This document shows positions 12,084 to 27,000 of a stretch of 64,000 nucleotides of DNA, one piece after another; the stretch's first letter is position 1; every line of letters starts with the position of its first letter. The notes under the pieces are model-generated. The model was not told where the DNA came from. It saw only the letters and a list, made by a program, of their open reading frames with translations, and made no database searches. Position numbers and translations under genes: made by a program. Origin of the DNA: Mycteria americana (lineage: Eukaryota; Chordata; Aves; Ciconiiformes; Ciconiidae); the NCBI RefSeq assembly GCF_035582795.1, contig NC_134365.1, forward strand, positions 210,768,387-210,832,386, written 5' to 3'.

Positions 12084-15000
12084 GAATAAAGTTACCACAA
12101 TCCCAATAACATTTTCATTGCATATTCAGAACTGCACTGCTGGAGCTGAAATTGAGAGAGGCAGCATTAACCTGGGGAACAACAAATAGCAAAGGCAACC
12201 AAAGCAGCTGTCAGAGAGGCTGACTGGAAGAAGAGGATAGCGTCACGTAACTCTCCCTCCCAAATGTGTTACCGCTGTTCATAGCAACTTAAATGCTCCA
12301 AACACCGGCAAAAGCTCTCCTGCTCTCCATTAGCTGTCAGGAGGTTAATGAATAGACCATTTATAGCGCTGCATCTGCCTGCAAAGGCACACGTCTGTTC
12401 AGAGTGCCTGACATACAGAGATTGTAAAGGATGTAACTATGGTCATAATATTTAAGGGTATTTAAGTATTTTCAGGTAACTCCTACATGGAAACCAGCAC
12501 CTGGTATCAGAATGGTCTGGTGTTAATGCAGCACTGGGAAGTCAGTCCTTACACAGTCCCCATTGCTTAAGGAAAGGGCTGAAGCAGGTATAAAATACAA
12601 CAGCTTGAAGTCCTTCTGTCTTTCTTCTAGTCATCAGTGAGTAGGAGTTTTTCACCATGAGATTTAATCTCTAATTCCCTCCAGCTGCGGAAAGAAGGCA
12701 TTTTCTATCTACTGTGACATTATATTCAAGGCGTACATTCATACATAACATTACCCTTACAGAGACATGATGCAAGATCTAGTTAGACAAGGAGTTAGTT
12801 AACAAAATGTACTGCAAATTTGGCTAATCTCGAATTCATTACATTCAACTTTTGATAGTGAGCACACTTAACTCAAATCCAGCAACAGTTCCTATGGAAT
12901 TTTAAATTAGTTGTGGTGAACAAATTTGAAACAGATTTAAGGCATCTTAAACATTACAGCCATGCACACATGCACATTCATTGAAAAAGCCAACAGAGAA
13001 TTTTAGAGGAAACTTGGACTGAAGTCATTAATCAGTGCAAGTGGAACAGCTCCACTTACATTTGTAGATATTTAACAAGATGAGAATCTGGACCTACTAT
13101 TAACGCGTTAACTTGCGTTTGCATTAATCAAGAGACATTCAAGTTTTGTATGCACAAAATAAATAATTTGATGTTATTGAATATTTTGTGCAGGAAAGCT
13201 GCTTCTAATATCACCTACCATTAAAGCAAAATCCTATGTTATTAATAATACGAGGAATGCATATGGCATATTAGCACATAAACCCCGACTTCTTAAAGGA
13301 GCTGCATCAGCAACTGGAGACTGTAATACAAACCATCATTCTGGATGTGCATGTTCTCTACATAGGAGTCACATCAGAAGTTTGTGCACTAAATACCACA
13401 GAAAACAGAGAATGCTGTATTTAAAGGTCAGCTTTCCCTTCCAAACCTTCTTATAAAATTAATACTTTAACCATTTCTGTTCAGTAGTGACACAATTGAG
13501 CTTGGCCAAAATTGCTACTTCAGTCTCTAGATAAGTCCTCAAGAAAGAAAACTTCAAGAAAGGCTCACCTTTAAAACTGAAATAGAAATCCTGCAGGGAT
13601 GGGCTAACCAGTAACAAGATTGTTTCAGAAACCTGGTTAACAAAGCAGAGTTGACTGTAATTATAACGTACATCCCACTAGAGGTAGCTCTTCCTCACCA
13701 GCAAGGAACCAGCATCAACCCCGTACTGCTATATCATAGCTGTAGCCTGTCCCATCTCCACTGCAGGGGACTGACTTCACAAGCCAGAGGGATCCAGGGG
13801 ATTCCTTCTGATCTCCTGGAACTGCTGGGGACTGCTAATCTGCCCAGTACTTCCACTGAATCCATACTACCTTCTGCACCACTAAACCACGCTCACCAAA
13901 TGGTTTGTCTGTAGCCACCATCAGGAATTTCTTCCCTCCAGAACTCTTACCTACGCCAGCAGCCAAGACAGCCTTTGGGTATGGGTGCTGCTCTTCTTTT
14001 TGAACTGCTAACTGCTTTTGGCTAAACTGAGCAAGCTCATTCTCTCAAAACCATGTCCTTAGTGGCTGTCATCTCCCAGCTCTCGGCTCTACTTGCTGCA
14101 CCCTTGACATGATCTTTCCCCTACCCCCAGCAGCCTGTAGAAACTGTGCAGAACTCTGCCCTCACTACCTCCTCTCTTCCCTCTTCCTACACAGCAGATA
14201 GCCTCAGATCATCTGGTTTTTTTTCCAGATCTATCCTTTCCAATTGAGATGTAAAGCTCTGGCATATCCAATGTATTTTTGTAGACATCTTGTCAACTCA
14301 AACCCAACAGCTCAAGAATCTGCCCTTCATATTTACCTCTGTGGACAATGCCATTGGGTCTCTCAGGTCAAAGTTCTGGATGCCTTGCTCTACCCAAAAC
14401 TTTATGGTTTCATGGCCAGTCTCCTTCAGTCCTCTGAATTCCGTATTATGTAGAAATAGAAATTATCTATCTACAAACACAGCTTAAACTTATCTAAGCT
14501 CCTCTAAGCTCCTGCAACACCTTTTCCATAGGCCTTAACAAATGCCAGCTTGTATAAGATTGCTGCAAAGCCTGTTTGACTTCACTTACTTCTGTGTCAT
14601 ACACTTCTTAGCACCCTTCCACTGGTGCCAGGCGGGGAAAGAAACAGCAAAGAAACATCTGATCTAGTAAGGAACAGCCAAAGCTTCTTACGTTGGTTTA
14701 TACCACTTGGCTTTACTACTCCCTCATTTGAAATTTTACAGGTGTCAGAGGATTTATGAATTCCCTTTCTGATCCTCAAAACTGGAAACGCCACCAGCAG
14801 TATCCAATTAATCCCTGAGATCTAGAAGCATCACACCGGTGGGGCAAAGGCACATTTGCCACGTGTTTGCTGGGCTTCCCCTCACCAGGCTCTCATCACT
14901 CCCAAAGCTGTAGCTTATGGCAGCATGAGAAAACACTATGCAGCTCTTTTCTGAATGGTCTCAAAACCAGAGCAGCAGCGTGACCATTAGTCCAGCTCTT

Positions 15001-18000
15001 TTTGTTTGGAAACAAAAGCCTGTATTTGTCAGCCCTTCCACAGCACTTGACACACAACTCCATCCTTCTCGGATTCTGGCTTTTTTAAAAATGAGAGATA
15101 CGCTTGTTCTATTTGTTAACAGTAGGCTTAGATAACTAGCGAATTGTTTTGAATCATTAAAATTTAAGGCCTTGAACCAACAGGCAGAAGTGAAAATGCA
15201 AAGTCATCGGGCATGAGTCCTAGGTTTCAGAGCAACAGATTCGGATTATCCAGCTCATCTGACTACATTTTACAACCACACATAATGACTTCCCATTTTA
15301 AGAAGAGGACTCTGCGGTATTCATAGATGGATGAGCATGTGCCATACGCCTTTCTTTTATGGTTTATGTATTTACTTCCACGGCACCAAATGCACAAGGA
15401 GGAAATGCTACTTCAGTCTTGGATAGTTAATAGTATTTACGTTAAATGGGAAGTGCTACTGACTTCAAGAACTATATGGTCAAAGATATGCCAGAGAAAG
15501 ATATTGCCCTAAAGGTAAAACTCAGTTTTTCCTTTGCTGTCTACTTATCAAGTTCCTTTTCAACAGCAAGTTCACAATGTTGGATTTAAGACAGTATGAG
15601 ATTGCACAACTGAAGAAAGGTCCCCTGAAAGCAGATTAGAACAGATACAATATCCTATGGTGCAAAATTCTCCTTTCTGAGCTTTATTAGTGAAAGTGCA
15701 TTGAGGGCTACAACACCGTGCTTCAACCTGGACTCCCAGAGCTTTCATTTCCACCCAGTTGCAAGGAGAAAAGGACAGCCAAAGACCCAACAAGTTTACC
15801 ACTTAAAAACAGAATAGCAGAGCTTCAGCTAGGCTAATCCAAGTTTCTGGAAGGTACTAGGCATAGATACTATATGATTAGTATTCCACATGAGACAGAC
15901 AAAACTAGTAGCACATGCACCAGGGACTCAAACTGGAGTCCCCTATATGTTTTCTGCTAAGTATTGCTGAGCTCCTGAAAGCTAAAGATGATGGAAGCAG
16001 GTTCACCTGCCTTGCTTGTCCCTTAGTTTGATGGCACGCTGGGTGGGACAGCAAGGTCCCAAGGAAGCAGAGCACTAGGAAGCCAAGAGGTCAACTGCCC
16101 CTTGTTCTGTACTGCTGCAGCTCATTTCACTTGACAGATCTTTGAGCACTGCATACGTTACAGGCTATACCCTTGCTCCTCCTGAAAGCCAAGGGCACTG
16201 TCGTGGTTTAACCCCAGTCAGCAACTGAGCACCATGCAGCTGCTCGCTCGCCCTCCACCCGCCCAGTGGGATGGGGGAGAGGATCTGAAAAGCACAAGTA
16301 AGAAAACTCGTGGGCTGAGATAAGAACAGTTTAATAATTTAAATAAAATAAAATAAAAATAATAATAGTAATGAAAAGGAAAATAACAAGAGAGGGAGAG
16401 AGAGGAACAAAACCCAGGGAAAAACAAAAAAACATGTGATGCAGCCACTCACCACCTGCTGACCGATGCCCAGCCAGTGCCCAGGCAGCGATCGCTCCCC
16501 CCAGCCAACTCCCCCAGTTTCTATACTGAGCATGAGGCCATATGGTATGGAATAGCCCTTGGGCCAGTTGGGGTCAGCTGTCCTGGCTGTGCCCCCTCCC
16601 AGCTTCTTGTGCACCTGGCAGAGCAGGGGAAGCTGAAAAGGCCTTGACTAGTGTAAACATTACTAAGCAACAACTAAAACATGAGTGTGTTATCAACATT
16701 ATTCTCATGCTAAATCCAAAACACAGCACTATACCAGCTACTAGGAAGAAAATTAACTCTATCCCAGCCGAAACCAGGACAAGCACCTGATAGCTGAGCA
16801 GGATATGTCTGACAACTCAACACCAGAAACTGCCGAAGCCCATGTTAACCGGTATTGATGAGGCACTGAAATCCAAGCCTTATCCGAGCAGAAATCTGCG
16901 CAGAGAAGGATTCCTTCCTCCAAGCTAAGGATGTGCGTGTTCAACATCACTGCTCTGCAACACGGAACAGAAATGGGAACTGTGGAATTAGTGCCTCTCT
17001 GTATCTCGTGCTGTACTCGGAGAGTAACACATCCAAAGATGTGTGGGCAGTCAAAGATGAAGAGAGGACCAGGTCTGGCACCGGCTGTTTGGTAGTCTGT
17101 GGCACAACACTCCACCAAGCCCTGCAATACAGAAAGCATGATCTTTCTGGATGGCAAGAGCTTAGGAAATAGGATGTCCAGGAGTGTTATGATGCAGAGC
17201 CCTGATCCCCCCTCTCAGCACAACACATGGCTTTCAGTCTTGTGTTCTACACTTGCAAAAGCAGCTATAAAGGTTATCGTCAAAGCAAATAATTTATGGA
17301 CATCGAAACGCTTACACTTCACAGATGTGTGCTGTTTTCTTACATCACTGACCATAAACAGGTTGAGCAATTTTAAATCAACACTAGCTACTATGAATGG
17401 AGAAGAAAAACAACCTGCATGCATGCAGTCCAAACTCTAGAAATCTGTTTAACACACTGAACTCTTTTGAAGTCATGACCATTTTATTCAAGTGCCTGCA
17501 TTTGCTCCTCTCATGAAGATTGTCTGCACAAACTGAATGTACATTTTCCAAAACCACTCTGTCTTACCAGAATTTGTGAACACCTACATTCAGGTAAATA
17601 CTCAGAATGGCATGAACCATCTGCACTACATTTCAGTTCCTGATGCACATGCATAGCTTTTCACTGATAAATGCACATATGGTGCTAGCACTACAAATAT
17701 CAAAATGAATTCCTCTTATTCTCATGACATGATTTTTTTTTCACGATTTATTGGGAGGCCAGGGAAATAAGATTTGAAGACATCAGTCTGTTTAAGTTAA
17801 TTTGTCAGAAACCAGTTAACTGTTCAACCAGAACGTATGCACAGGTATAGAAATAGAAGTGTTTGAGTAATCTGTTTGCATAAGCACATAAGACACTGGA
17901 ATCACAAAATTGCCTTTTAAAGAAGCATTAGCATCACATTCTCCTGAAGGTGAAAGGAAAAAATCAGACTAAACCACAAAATAGTCTATTGTATAACATT

Positions 18001-21000
18001 CCCAGCTAAGATCCAGTAAATACACAGCAAGTAAGTTAAAAGGGCATTTCAAGAAATTCTTCATAAGTTCAAATATGTTTTTATCATCCAAAGAAAATAT
18101 AGCTACCAAGGGTGGTGTGCCCTAAAAGGCATTTTCAAGGACCTAATCTACAGAGAGCTTGCCAAAGCCTGGATAAAGATGGCTGGCAGAAGACGAGAAC
18201 CACTTAGCAACATTTAGAAAACAACAGTTTTCTAATTTTACTGCATCTTCAGTCCTTATTTCCTCTGGGCAAACACTATTAAAGTGACTGCAAGCATTCA
18301 GACTTCTACCATAGCTAATAGTGGTCAAACACTAACTTCAAGTACAATAGCACAAAGCTGTTAAGCTGCACAGGTCTGAATTAAGGCCTTGAGAAAATTC
18401 ATTGGCATACAGCACTCAACAAGGAAGGAAGCACTGAAGTGTCTTCACTCACTTGAGATGAAAATATTACCCATTAAAAAATAAGATCACAGTGAAGCAT
18501 CTGCTTCTGCAGTTCCAAATTTCCATATGCCACCATGAAGAGCCTAAGCAAAGGCACCAGCCCCCAAACAGGCTAACGACAGCAATGACATGTTTCCAGA
18601 AGCAGAGGTATTAAGCTCCGTCTGGATACAATCCTATTCCTGTCAACAGATGTTTCATTGGCTTTCAGGGCACCAACGTGAGCTCTAAACGACTCCTCAT
18701 TCTGAAGGCTGCCATGTGGTTGAGATATTATCCTGCCTCCAGATATGAAAGTGAATCTCAAACTATACGTGACCTTTTTTAACTCACCTGTTGCTTACTT
18801 TGTTTTGATACAGCTTAAAAAATTTCTCTGTGCACTACAGATTAAAATGGCTTTGCAGTGCAGTCCCTGTTCCACTGGACTGCAAGGACTGCCCACTCAC
18901 AAGGGCCAAAAGCTTGTTTCTATTCCAGTTAAGGATCAAGCTGAGCTTTATCAAAATAAGTTGCCAGGTGAAGCACTCATCTTTAGAGACAAGAAGCAAA
19001 CTGTCTGCACAGAGGGAGCAAATACAAGACTCTTCCATCCCACATCAGCACTGTCTGTCTCTCTTCCCCACTCATCTTCAGAAACCAGCATCTCTGTTCT
19101 GACACTTCGGACAGATAGAAGAAACCTCTTGAAGGGATTAAGCCTGAATGGAAAACCCCAGAAGAAAACAGGCAACAGAAGAGCGAAAGCCCGACCAGAC
19201 TAAGTTTCATCAATGACAAACCTGAAGATGAGTCTTGTCAGAGGACTCAACCGTATAAGCATTTTGTCAGCTTTTTCACTGACAAAGAGGAGGAAATCTT
19301 AGCCTTAAACGAAGAATATATGCAGGAAATTCCATCGTCTCTTCTTTCCATTTATCAGTCTGCAGATAGTTTGTTTCTTGAATTTTGCATTTGAGTAGAC
19401 AACTCATTTTGCTTTCTGCTAAGCATTATCCAGTGTGAAGAGTTATTCCAGGATCACTGGAAATTTCAAAAATCCTGTGCTCCAAGGAGAGAGGCCCTGG
19501 GCACCGTCTGGGAGTGCACAGACCACTAGAGAGGCAGGGAACCCAGAAAGTTCCAGTACGCTCCTCCTCTCCACTCCAAACCAAGTGTCCAAATGGATCA
19601 ATTCAAGTGTTGGGAAAGATCTCCCAGAGCACAAAGGACAGCAGGTAAAGGTGCCCAAGCTTCGGGGATTGCCCAAAAATCAAAACATACACTTTACTGA
19701 TTGAAAAGCCAAAAATCCCAGTGAAACTTGTACTCTGAAATAGGAGGGAAATGGGAAGTTTTTCTGTAATGCAACCTGGTTTTGATAATCCTTCAGAGCA
19801 ACCAGATGCCTAGAACAAAAGCAGGGCAAGTTGCTGCAAGCTGGCTTTTTTGCCAAGAGCTACATGGTCCTACTTCCACTCTGTACCACGATGAGCACTG
19901 TCCTAGGACGCACACCTTTGACAGCACTTCTGACAGAGCACAGGAAGCATGCCGTAAGGAAATCCATCCATTTCAACCAGGAATTGGGGCTTACAACTTC
20001 AATCCCCCAAAACCGTAATCTAATGCCTCCTTGAGCATTTCTTATGAAGCCTTCTAGCACGCCAATATAGCGAGATGCTGCGTGAGTCAGAGTACTAGAA
20101 AGAATCCGAGAGCTTTGCAAATAAATGCGCTGCTGCTCAGAAAGCAGGAAAAAAGCCTCAAGTGTTGTCTTAAGAAAAATTGGGCCTAGCGATCCCCGCT
20201 GTCCCTCTATGTGCATCCCTGCCCTTGCACTGCGGAGTCAAATCTTCTCTCACCTGAGCTTAGAAAGGCTCCCTTGTCTCAGTAACATCACTGGGCTCTC
20301 ACAAAGGCCCTACTCTGTCCATTTTAAAAATGGTTATCTAGCCAAAATCTGCAGAGCAATGAGGTTGTACATACCTTGCAGCACGCAGCCTACACCAGGA
20401 GACGACCCAAGCCCTGTTTTCCTGCAGAAGCGATCAGCCCCCATGGCCAGCCACCCAGCAGAGCAGCTGGCCGCTGCTGGCCCTGGATGCAAACAACAGC
20501 CAAACAACTTCAGATGTTCCCGCCACAGTGGGAACCAAAGGTCAGTGTTAATAGCTGTTACACCGCTCCTTCCCTGGAAACTTGTTAAGCATGGAAGTTG
20601 ATGAACAACCAGAAGGACATGAATTAATACTGGCCTCCAAAAAGCATCTTCAGCTCCTAGTGCCCAGCTCAGTGGAAGGGTAGGTGACTAAGCATGGCTT
20701 TAGGAGGTTAAGACGAGGCACCCAGCCTCTGCTACAAGCTCTGACTCAGCTGTTCAGACATACTCCTTGCAGCCAGTCTGCAGGGTGTTTACAAGGAAAC
20801 GTCATACACCATTAAGCTATCATGGAGGAACTGTGGGAAGAAGGGTCCTGCATCAATTCCTGAGACAGCACCAGTCAGGAAATCAACATGGGTTGCATCA
20901 TAAAAGTATGACTACTTAAGCTATTAGTCATGGCTGGCAAACTAGGAGACTTACAGCTATCAGCATGTGACTATGGCATAAAATTCAACATAAAGAAATT

Positions 21001-24000
21001 GGGTAACAAGAACTCATTCCCTCAAGAGGAAGGGGCAGCAACGTATCCAGGTTTGCAGGTGGAGTTTCCATCCACGCAAGCCGCCTGCATTGCGAGATGT
21101 CCCAGCAGCTTTCAATGGCCTCTGTAGAAGGTCTGGCTGAAGGGAAGTGGAGCACTAACTGAGCAAGGAAGAGTTCAGGCTAGAAACCAACAAGTCTATC
21201 TTTAATATTCATGAAATGCAAGACCGTTGGGTCAAGGCTGAGTGGAGCTAACTGGAGAAGGCAGTAGTAAATCCTTACAGTTAGTGATTTGAGTCAGTAA
21301 ACTCATCAGAGACAGCCCTGAATAGAGGAGATACCACCAGCTGACTGGATAATAAAAGCTGAGGTATGGGATACACCAGCAAAACCCAGAAATACAGGTG
21401 CTGCAGGTCCCAGACTGAGCTCCCTCTAGCACCAGGTTCTCCTCCCCTCCCAGTGCCAGGGGAGTTATTTGCTGGGGCAAGTAATAAAAGGGCTGGGGAA
21501 GGCAGCACACAACACCCCAAATTTGCAGAGCCCCAACAGCATTTCTTAACTTTGGCATCAGCACTGCCCAAGCAGCGCAACGCTGCCTCTCGAGTTGAGT
21601 CAGCTCCAGGCATTGGCATGGCATTTACTCAGAGTTTGCAACTCCTGCCAAAGCTTGGCTAACCATTTTGAGCCAGCCCAAGTATCTTAGTACCTACTGC
21701 ACTTTCTACCCATAAAATAAGTCTCTTAATGTGTATTCAGTATGATGCTGCTTTACCCGGAGCAGTGAAATCCAGCTCACGGTTTGCAAGGGAACAACCT
21801 GTGGAAGCTCAGAAGAGCACGCTGAAGACAGGGTTAAACCTGTTGGTACCAGTGATGAATTTCACCTCTCCCAAAATGCCTATCTGCCATGAGTTCCTCT
21901 CCATGCAAAATTGGCCAGGTGTAATACAATAAAAATATGAAATGTTTTTACTAACCTGTTTTCCTAAAGTAAGCTTTTGATAAAAGCATTAGGGCACTTG
22001 TTGTGTCTTGTATCCTGATTTTAAAATAGCTCCTGGCTAAAGCCAGGTGAGGCACTCAGCTCCAGGGCAACACAGCAACATTAACATTACTCTTGTGTCA
22101 GATAACTGGTGATATTTGTTATTATAGCACGACAGACCCTTTATTTAAAAGCAGAAAATATCTTCTCTAGTACTACCCTCTTTGGAAGTAAGGGAAAGAA
22201 AACATTCTCTCTAAAAATAGAGAGTTAAGTCAAAGCCAAGGACTACAGCAGAGAAGAGGAGCAAGAAAAGTGAGGCAAAGGCAGGCTTCTACATGGGGAC
22301 AATTTTTCCAGGAGAAGGAGATCTGTACATACTTTATGCAGCCACAGGGGAATATTTTCTAAGTTGTTCTGGGATGGTTGCTTCTGCTGCACAGCTGCCC
22401 AGCAGTAGGAGTCCACGTAAGCAGCTTGACGCCAGGAGAAGGAGCTGGGTGCAAAACAGCTTATCTGAGCACCTGGAAAAACAAAGCAAAAGTTATCATG
22501 TTCTCAGAAGATTAAAAAAAAAAAAAATCAAGTTTAGGAAGAAAAGCTCACACTCGGGATTTTGCGGTATCCAAAGCTATTAGGTTAAGAGATCAAAGGA
22601 AACACAGCACCTCTGCAGGGAAAGTCACTGAATTCCCACTGCACTCAAAGGGTTAAACTCCCACAGGGACCTTCTGATGTCTCCTAAGGGTTGAGACAGA
22701 ATATTAGAAGCACCTGTCTTTTAAGCCTATTTTCTTAAGTTTTGGGGGGAACATGACCTCCAAGACCTGTCTCTCTCGCTTGCACTTGACTCAGGTTGGC
22801 CAAAGGGGAACCAGCAGATATAAAGTGTGATCAGATAAGGCTGGTTTCCCGAGGAAAATGCTACCATCATGTACCATCACATTGCTGTGTTTCCCAAATG
22901 CGCAACCTACTGCTTACATGTTTATTGAAACAAGACCTCGAACACCACTCCCGCAGCCCAGCAGTCCTTGCAGTCATGCAAGGGCAAGTTTGGCCCAGGA
23001 TGCTGCCACTTCTTCTGCCTCTGAGACTGCGCATGAGTTTTGTGGGGTTCAGGTTACACATGTGAAAACAAGGATTTCCTCATGTAACTTCTGGCAGAGC
23101 AATCGTGGCCTCCAGCCTCCTCCAAAGGGTGCCAGACCCCTCCTCACCAGCGCAGCGATGTGCTGTGCCCAGGATCAGGCGTACCACCATCATCCCCACT
23201 CACTCCCAGCACCTCTCCAGCTGCTCGGGAACTTCAAATTAAGATCAGGGCACTAACTGACAGCAAGAGCAGCTGTTTAGCCAGCCTCAGCCTTAGGGTC
23301 AAATTCTGCTCTGACCAGCTACAGGCACCAGTTGAGCCTTACTGCAGCATACCCCAATGAGGAAGAGTGGTTATTGGATGTGGACTATCAGTGGCTCCTT
23401 GGATGAGAGCCAGAAAATCAAAACCCCCGCATCCTGTTTTACTTTCTGAAGCTTTGGTAGTGAAAGCAAAAAACGCCACGTTTCCAGCAGGCTTTACTAA
23501 ATGTTGAAACAGGACAGCTACTTCACCGAACGATTACACAAAGTGGAGTCAGGTCCTCCATGAACATCCCTCTTGCAAGAGCAACCTCCAACGCTTCCTC
23601 CAACACACCAATATCGAAAGAGCAAGAGGGGGGAAAATATTGCTACTTTTTTTTCTTAACATATTCATCAAAATTAGTGCTAATGACATCGCTGTGTGCT
23701 TTATAGGGAAAAAGTATTTCGTATAAGATTGTATCATTAGTGCCTTTTTGCCGGTTTAGCTTTCAGAGAATAAGAACTTATTTTGTAACAAGAGCCTACC
23801 GCATTTGCCTTGTAACTTATATAGCCTTTTTACAATGTAGCATAGTCAAGGAGCATTATGAATAAAAGCCTTTCCTTATGAGCCACTATTATAATTATTT
23901 CTATGGCTGTAGTATCATAAGGACATGGTTTGACCTGTCACAAGCCTCCCTTATGGAAAACAAATTACTGTTTATCAGACCAGAGCTCATGTGATGTAGC

Positions 24001-27000
24001 AAAGTTGGCACCAGACAAGCACTTGCACTCTCCCAAAGCTTTGTGAGTTTCTGCTTTCCAGAGAATTTCCATTAGCTGTGGAAGCTCAAGAAATAATACA
24101 CAGCAGGAAAAAAAAAAAAAGAAAGAAAAGAAAAGAAAAGAGCAGGCAATTGGGGTGTCTGTTCTCCAGCGGATAGGGACCATTTATGCTCTGCTCTCAT
24201 CACTTAACAAACCTCCTGCTGCGGGCTGTGCCCGGTATGAAGCAGCAAACAAGCAACCCTTTCAAAGGGCGAGCAATAGGAGCGTTCATCAGAAAGATGC
24301 TTTGCCCTATTCATGTCTGTGTATCTTCAGCAAGAAACACATTCCATGTGTTCATTCTCGTTAACGGCTGGGCAACCACTGAAAGTGATGGAGTGTTTAA
24401 ACTGGTGAGGAAAAAGGCAGCCAGACTCCTTCTCCAAAATTAGTGATGAAAAAGGCAGCCATCCTCCTTCTCCAAAGACTTATGTGCACAACTTCTTACC
24501 AGAATAGCTACAGCAATGCCAGTGGTGCAGCAGAGCAGTGAACCTGGCTCTTCTGATCCCCGGGGTTTCAGCAGGGACATTGGAAACCTTTGGCAACTTG
24601 ACTTGGGAGCCAAGCAGATAGAGCTCGACATCAAGCAGAAGCTGGGGACACTCCGGTTATTGCACTGTTTTTTAATTAACTTATTGCAGTCTTGGTTGTA
24701 AACACTTCTTAATGTGAATAACAACTTTGCACTAACCATGGTAATGTTAGGGCTTAAACAGAGAGGTTGTTTTTGTGCATAATCTACACAGATTATTAAA
24801 TGCATCTGAAAACGGTCATAGTTTTCCATCTTTTTTTCCTTCCTTCTCCCCTCCAAAGGAGTAATAGCAATAAATCTATACAGATAATTTACTTTCTGTT
24901 GGGCTATTCTGGAGGAAGTGAAAAAGAAAATCTGTAGTTTTATTTAGAGGAGAAATTAGGCAAAGGGCCAAACGCCTTCCACAGACCCACTGTGCACACA
25001 TGCTTGCACACGTCTAGTTTATGAAAGGCTAATAGTCCTCTGCTGTCAAAGGAACAGCCTCCTGGCTTGGTGACACAAAGCCATTCCCCGTCTTTTGCTC
25101 CCATGAGTAACAGAAGGGGAAAAAGAAGCAGCAGCCAAGCCCATAACAACAGGGAGATAAAATACACAGTGAGAAGGATGAGGAATAATAAATGACTGCA
25201 TTCATTAAGCAGTTGCCACAACAGTCTTTGGCCAAGTTATCATTACACATGGCAACGCACTTTTTTTTTAATCATTCCCTGGTACTAAATCAACTTTGGA
25301 GAGGAAGTGATGGGGATTTGACTGACACTTTTGCAAACATGTAAAAAAATGCCACTTACTATGGTTGCCCTAAAGAGAGACCGCCCAAAAGAGCCACAGA
25401 AACTTAAGGCAGCAACAGGTGCGCAGCCGTGTATGATAAAATCTCAGTCTTACAAGTGCACTAAGATTGTCAGATGGCGTTGGTCGCTGACGGCAGGAAT
25501 TACTTGCAGGCGTGCAACTGAGTGTAGACTACAAGCCTGCGTCACCGCAGCCAGCGAGCAGCAAGGCCGAGCTGTCACCCCACCCAGCTGCGGCACGTCT
25601 TCATGCGTGCTCCGCCAACAAGCCCCCAGCTCTCTCCTCTGTGTCTGTACCAGGAGAACCCTTTTCTTCTGCAACTGGCTCCTCCGCAGCTCCTATACAG
25701 CACTGTAAAAACTGGCATGGGGCTGTCTACAGGTGGAGATCCTGTGCCCTGCTGACACCTTTTCATCTGCTTTGCCTAAGTCTTGCAAGCTCATTTGGGA
25801 AGGGTCTGTCATCAGGTGTCTAAAAGAAGATGCCCCAATCCCAGCTGGGACTTCTCAGAGTTGAGATGCAAGCAGTGGGCCTACTCCGGCTCCTTGTGCC
25901 CAAACGGAGGTGGAAATTTTGGTATTGATGCTAAATGAGCAGGATACAAGTAACTTCTACAGGGGCGTTAGGGTGGGAATCACAGATGATGCTTTCCAAA
26001 AAAAGAAACCTACCTACAAAAAGAAACTCGCAGAATCCCAAGGAAAATCTCAGATCTGAAGGAGAGAGTCCCTGTTCAGTATCCAGCTGCTTCGCTGGGG
26101 TGCAAGGCAGGAGGAGCAGAGGGCTCAGCATCCTCTGGCTGCATCCCTTACCAGAGAGAACATAAACCCAGCAAGCTGGACTGGTTTCCTCCCCAGTGGC
26201 TCAACACCCCTCTTCTGACTTAAACATCTAATTAAGAAACTACAACTAATAGAGAGTACTTCCAAGAATCAATGTTAATCATATGCTGAACTATTTTTCC
26301 TGAACCAGGATCAGGTGGTTGTAGTTGACTGGATTAAACCTGCAGCAGGTAATTATTTGGTTCCAATACACTGCAATCACTGGGAAAAGATTTGTATAAG
26401 CTTGGACGAAAACCTAGCCATTAATTAATACTATAATTTTCCACAAGGCAAAATGAACTAGCCACGATACCCAAACACCTGATTTTATCTAGCAAGAATT
26501 ATCCACATTAGCAGCCACTAAAGAAAAACCCACAAACAAGAAAATCCAGGCACACATACACAACGTACAGACTGCCAGGCACCATCCAATGCACATCCTC
26601 CACCCTAATATTAAAAAAGATTTTTAAATATGAAAAAGGATGTCCCAATGCACGCCAAAGAAGAAGCAACTGTATGTGTGGGTGTACACACATGCATTAA
26701 GAGCGGACCAGAAGGAATGATTTTATTAGATTTATAGATGCTTCTCATGGACCAAAGTGGCAGGTTGGGTGAAATGGAATAAACACTATGTTTAAGAAGG
26801 AAGCACGGAGAGACACAAATGGGTGCACTGGAGAAAAGAACCTGTTCCCTGAGGTTTACTTTGGCAATGGAGTAGCAGCAGAACGTAAAGCTCAGGTGAT
26901 GCAATGTTTAAGTGGAGTGGGTCAGAGGAGCCAGCAAGGATCTTTCCCTCTCCACGGGGCTGCCAGTTATCCCTCAGAGAAGTCTCAAAATCATGAAGTA

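Larger units (their letters stand above)
11839..22332 (-). other. PANX1: PANX1 intron 2
   Basis: A 10.5-kb GT-AG intron (GTATGT donor). It contains an A34 run at 12046-12079 and a solo LTR at 16199-16781. Open frames on the plus strand at 18745-19203 and 20125-20601 have no recognisable domain and are probably chance. A 12-bp palindrome TTAACGCGTTAA lies at 13100-13111. Confidence 0.9.

Noticed and set aside
16574-16786. Minus-strand open frame resembling a small hydrophobic protein
   Set aside because: It is the start of the LTR read as protein, a known source of false gene models in birds.
18745-20601. Plus-strand open frames of 152 and 158 codons in PANX1 intron 2
   Set aside because: No recognisable domain or start context, and overlapping frames of similar length on both strands. 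Probably chance.
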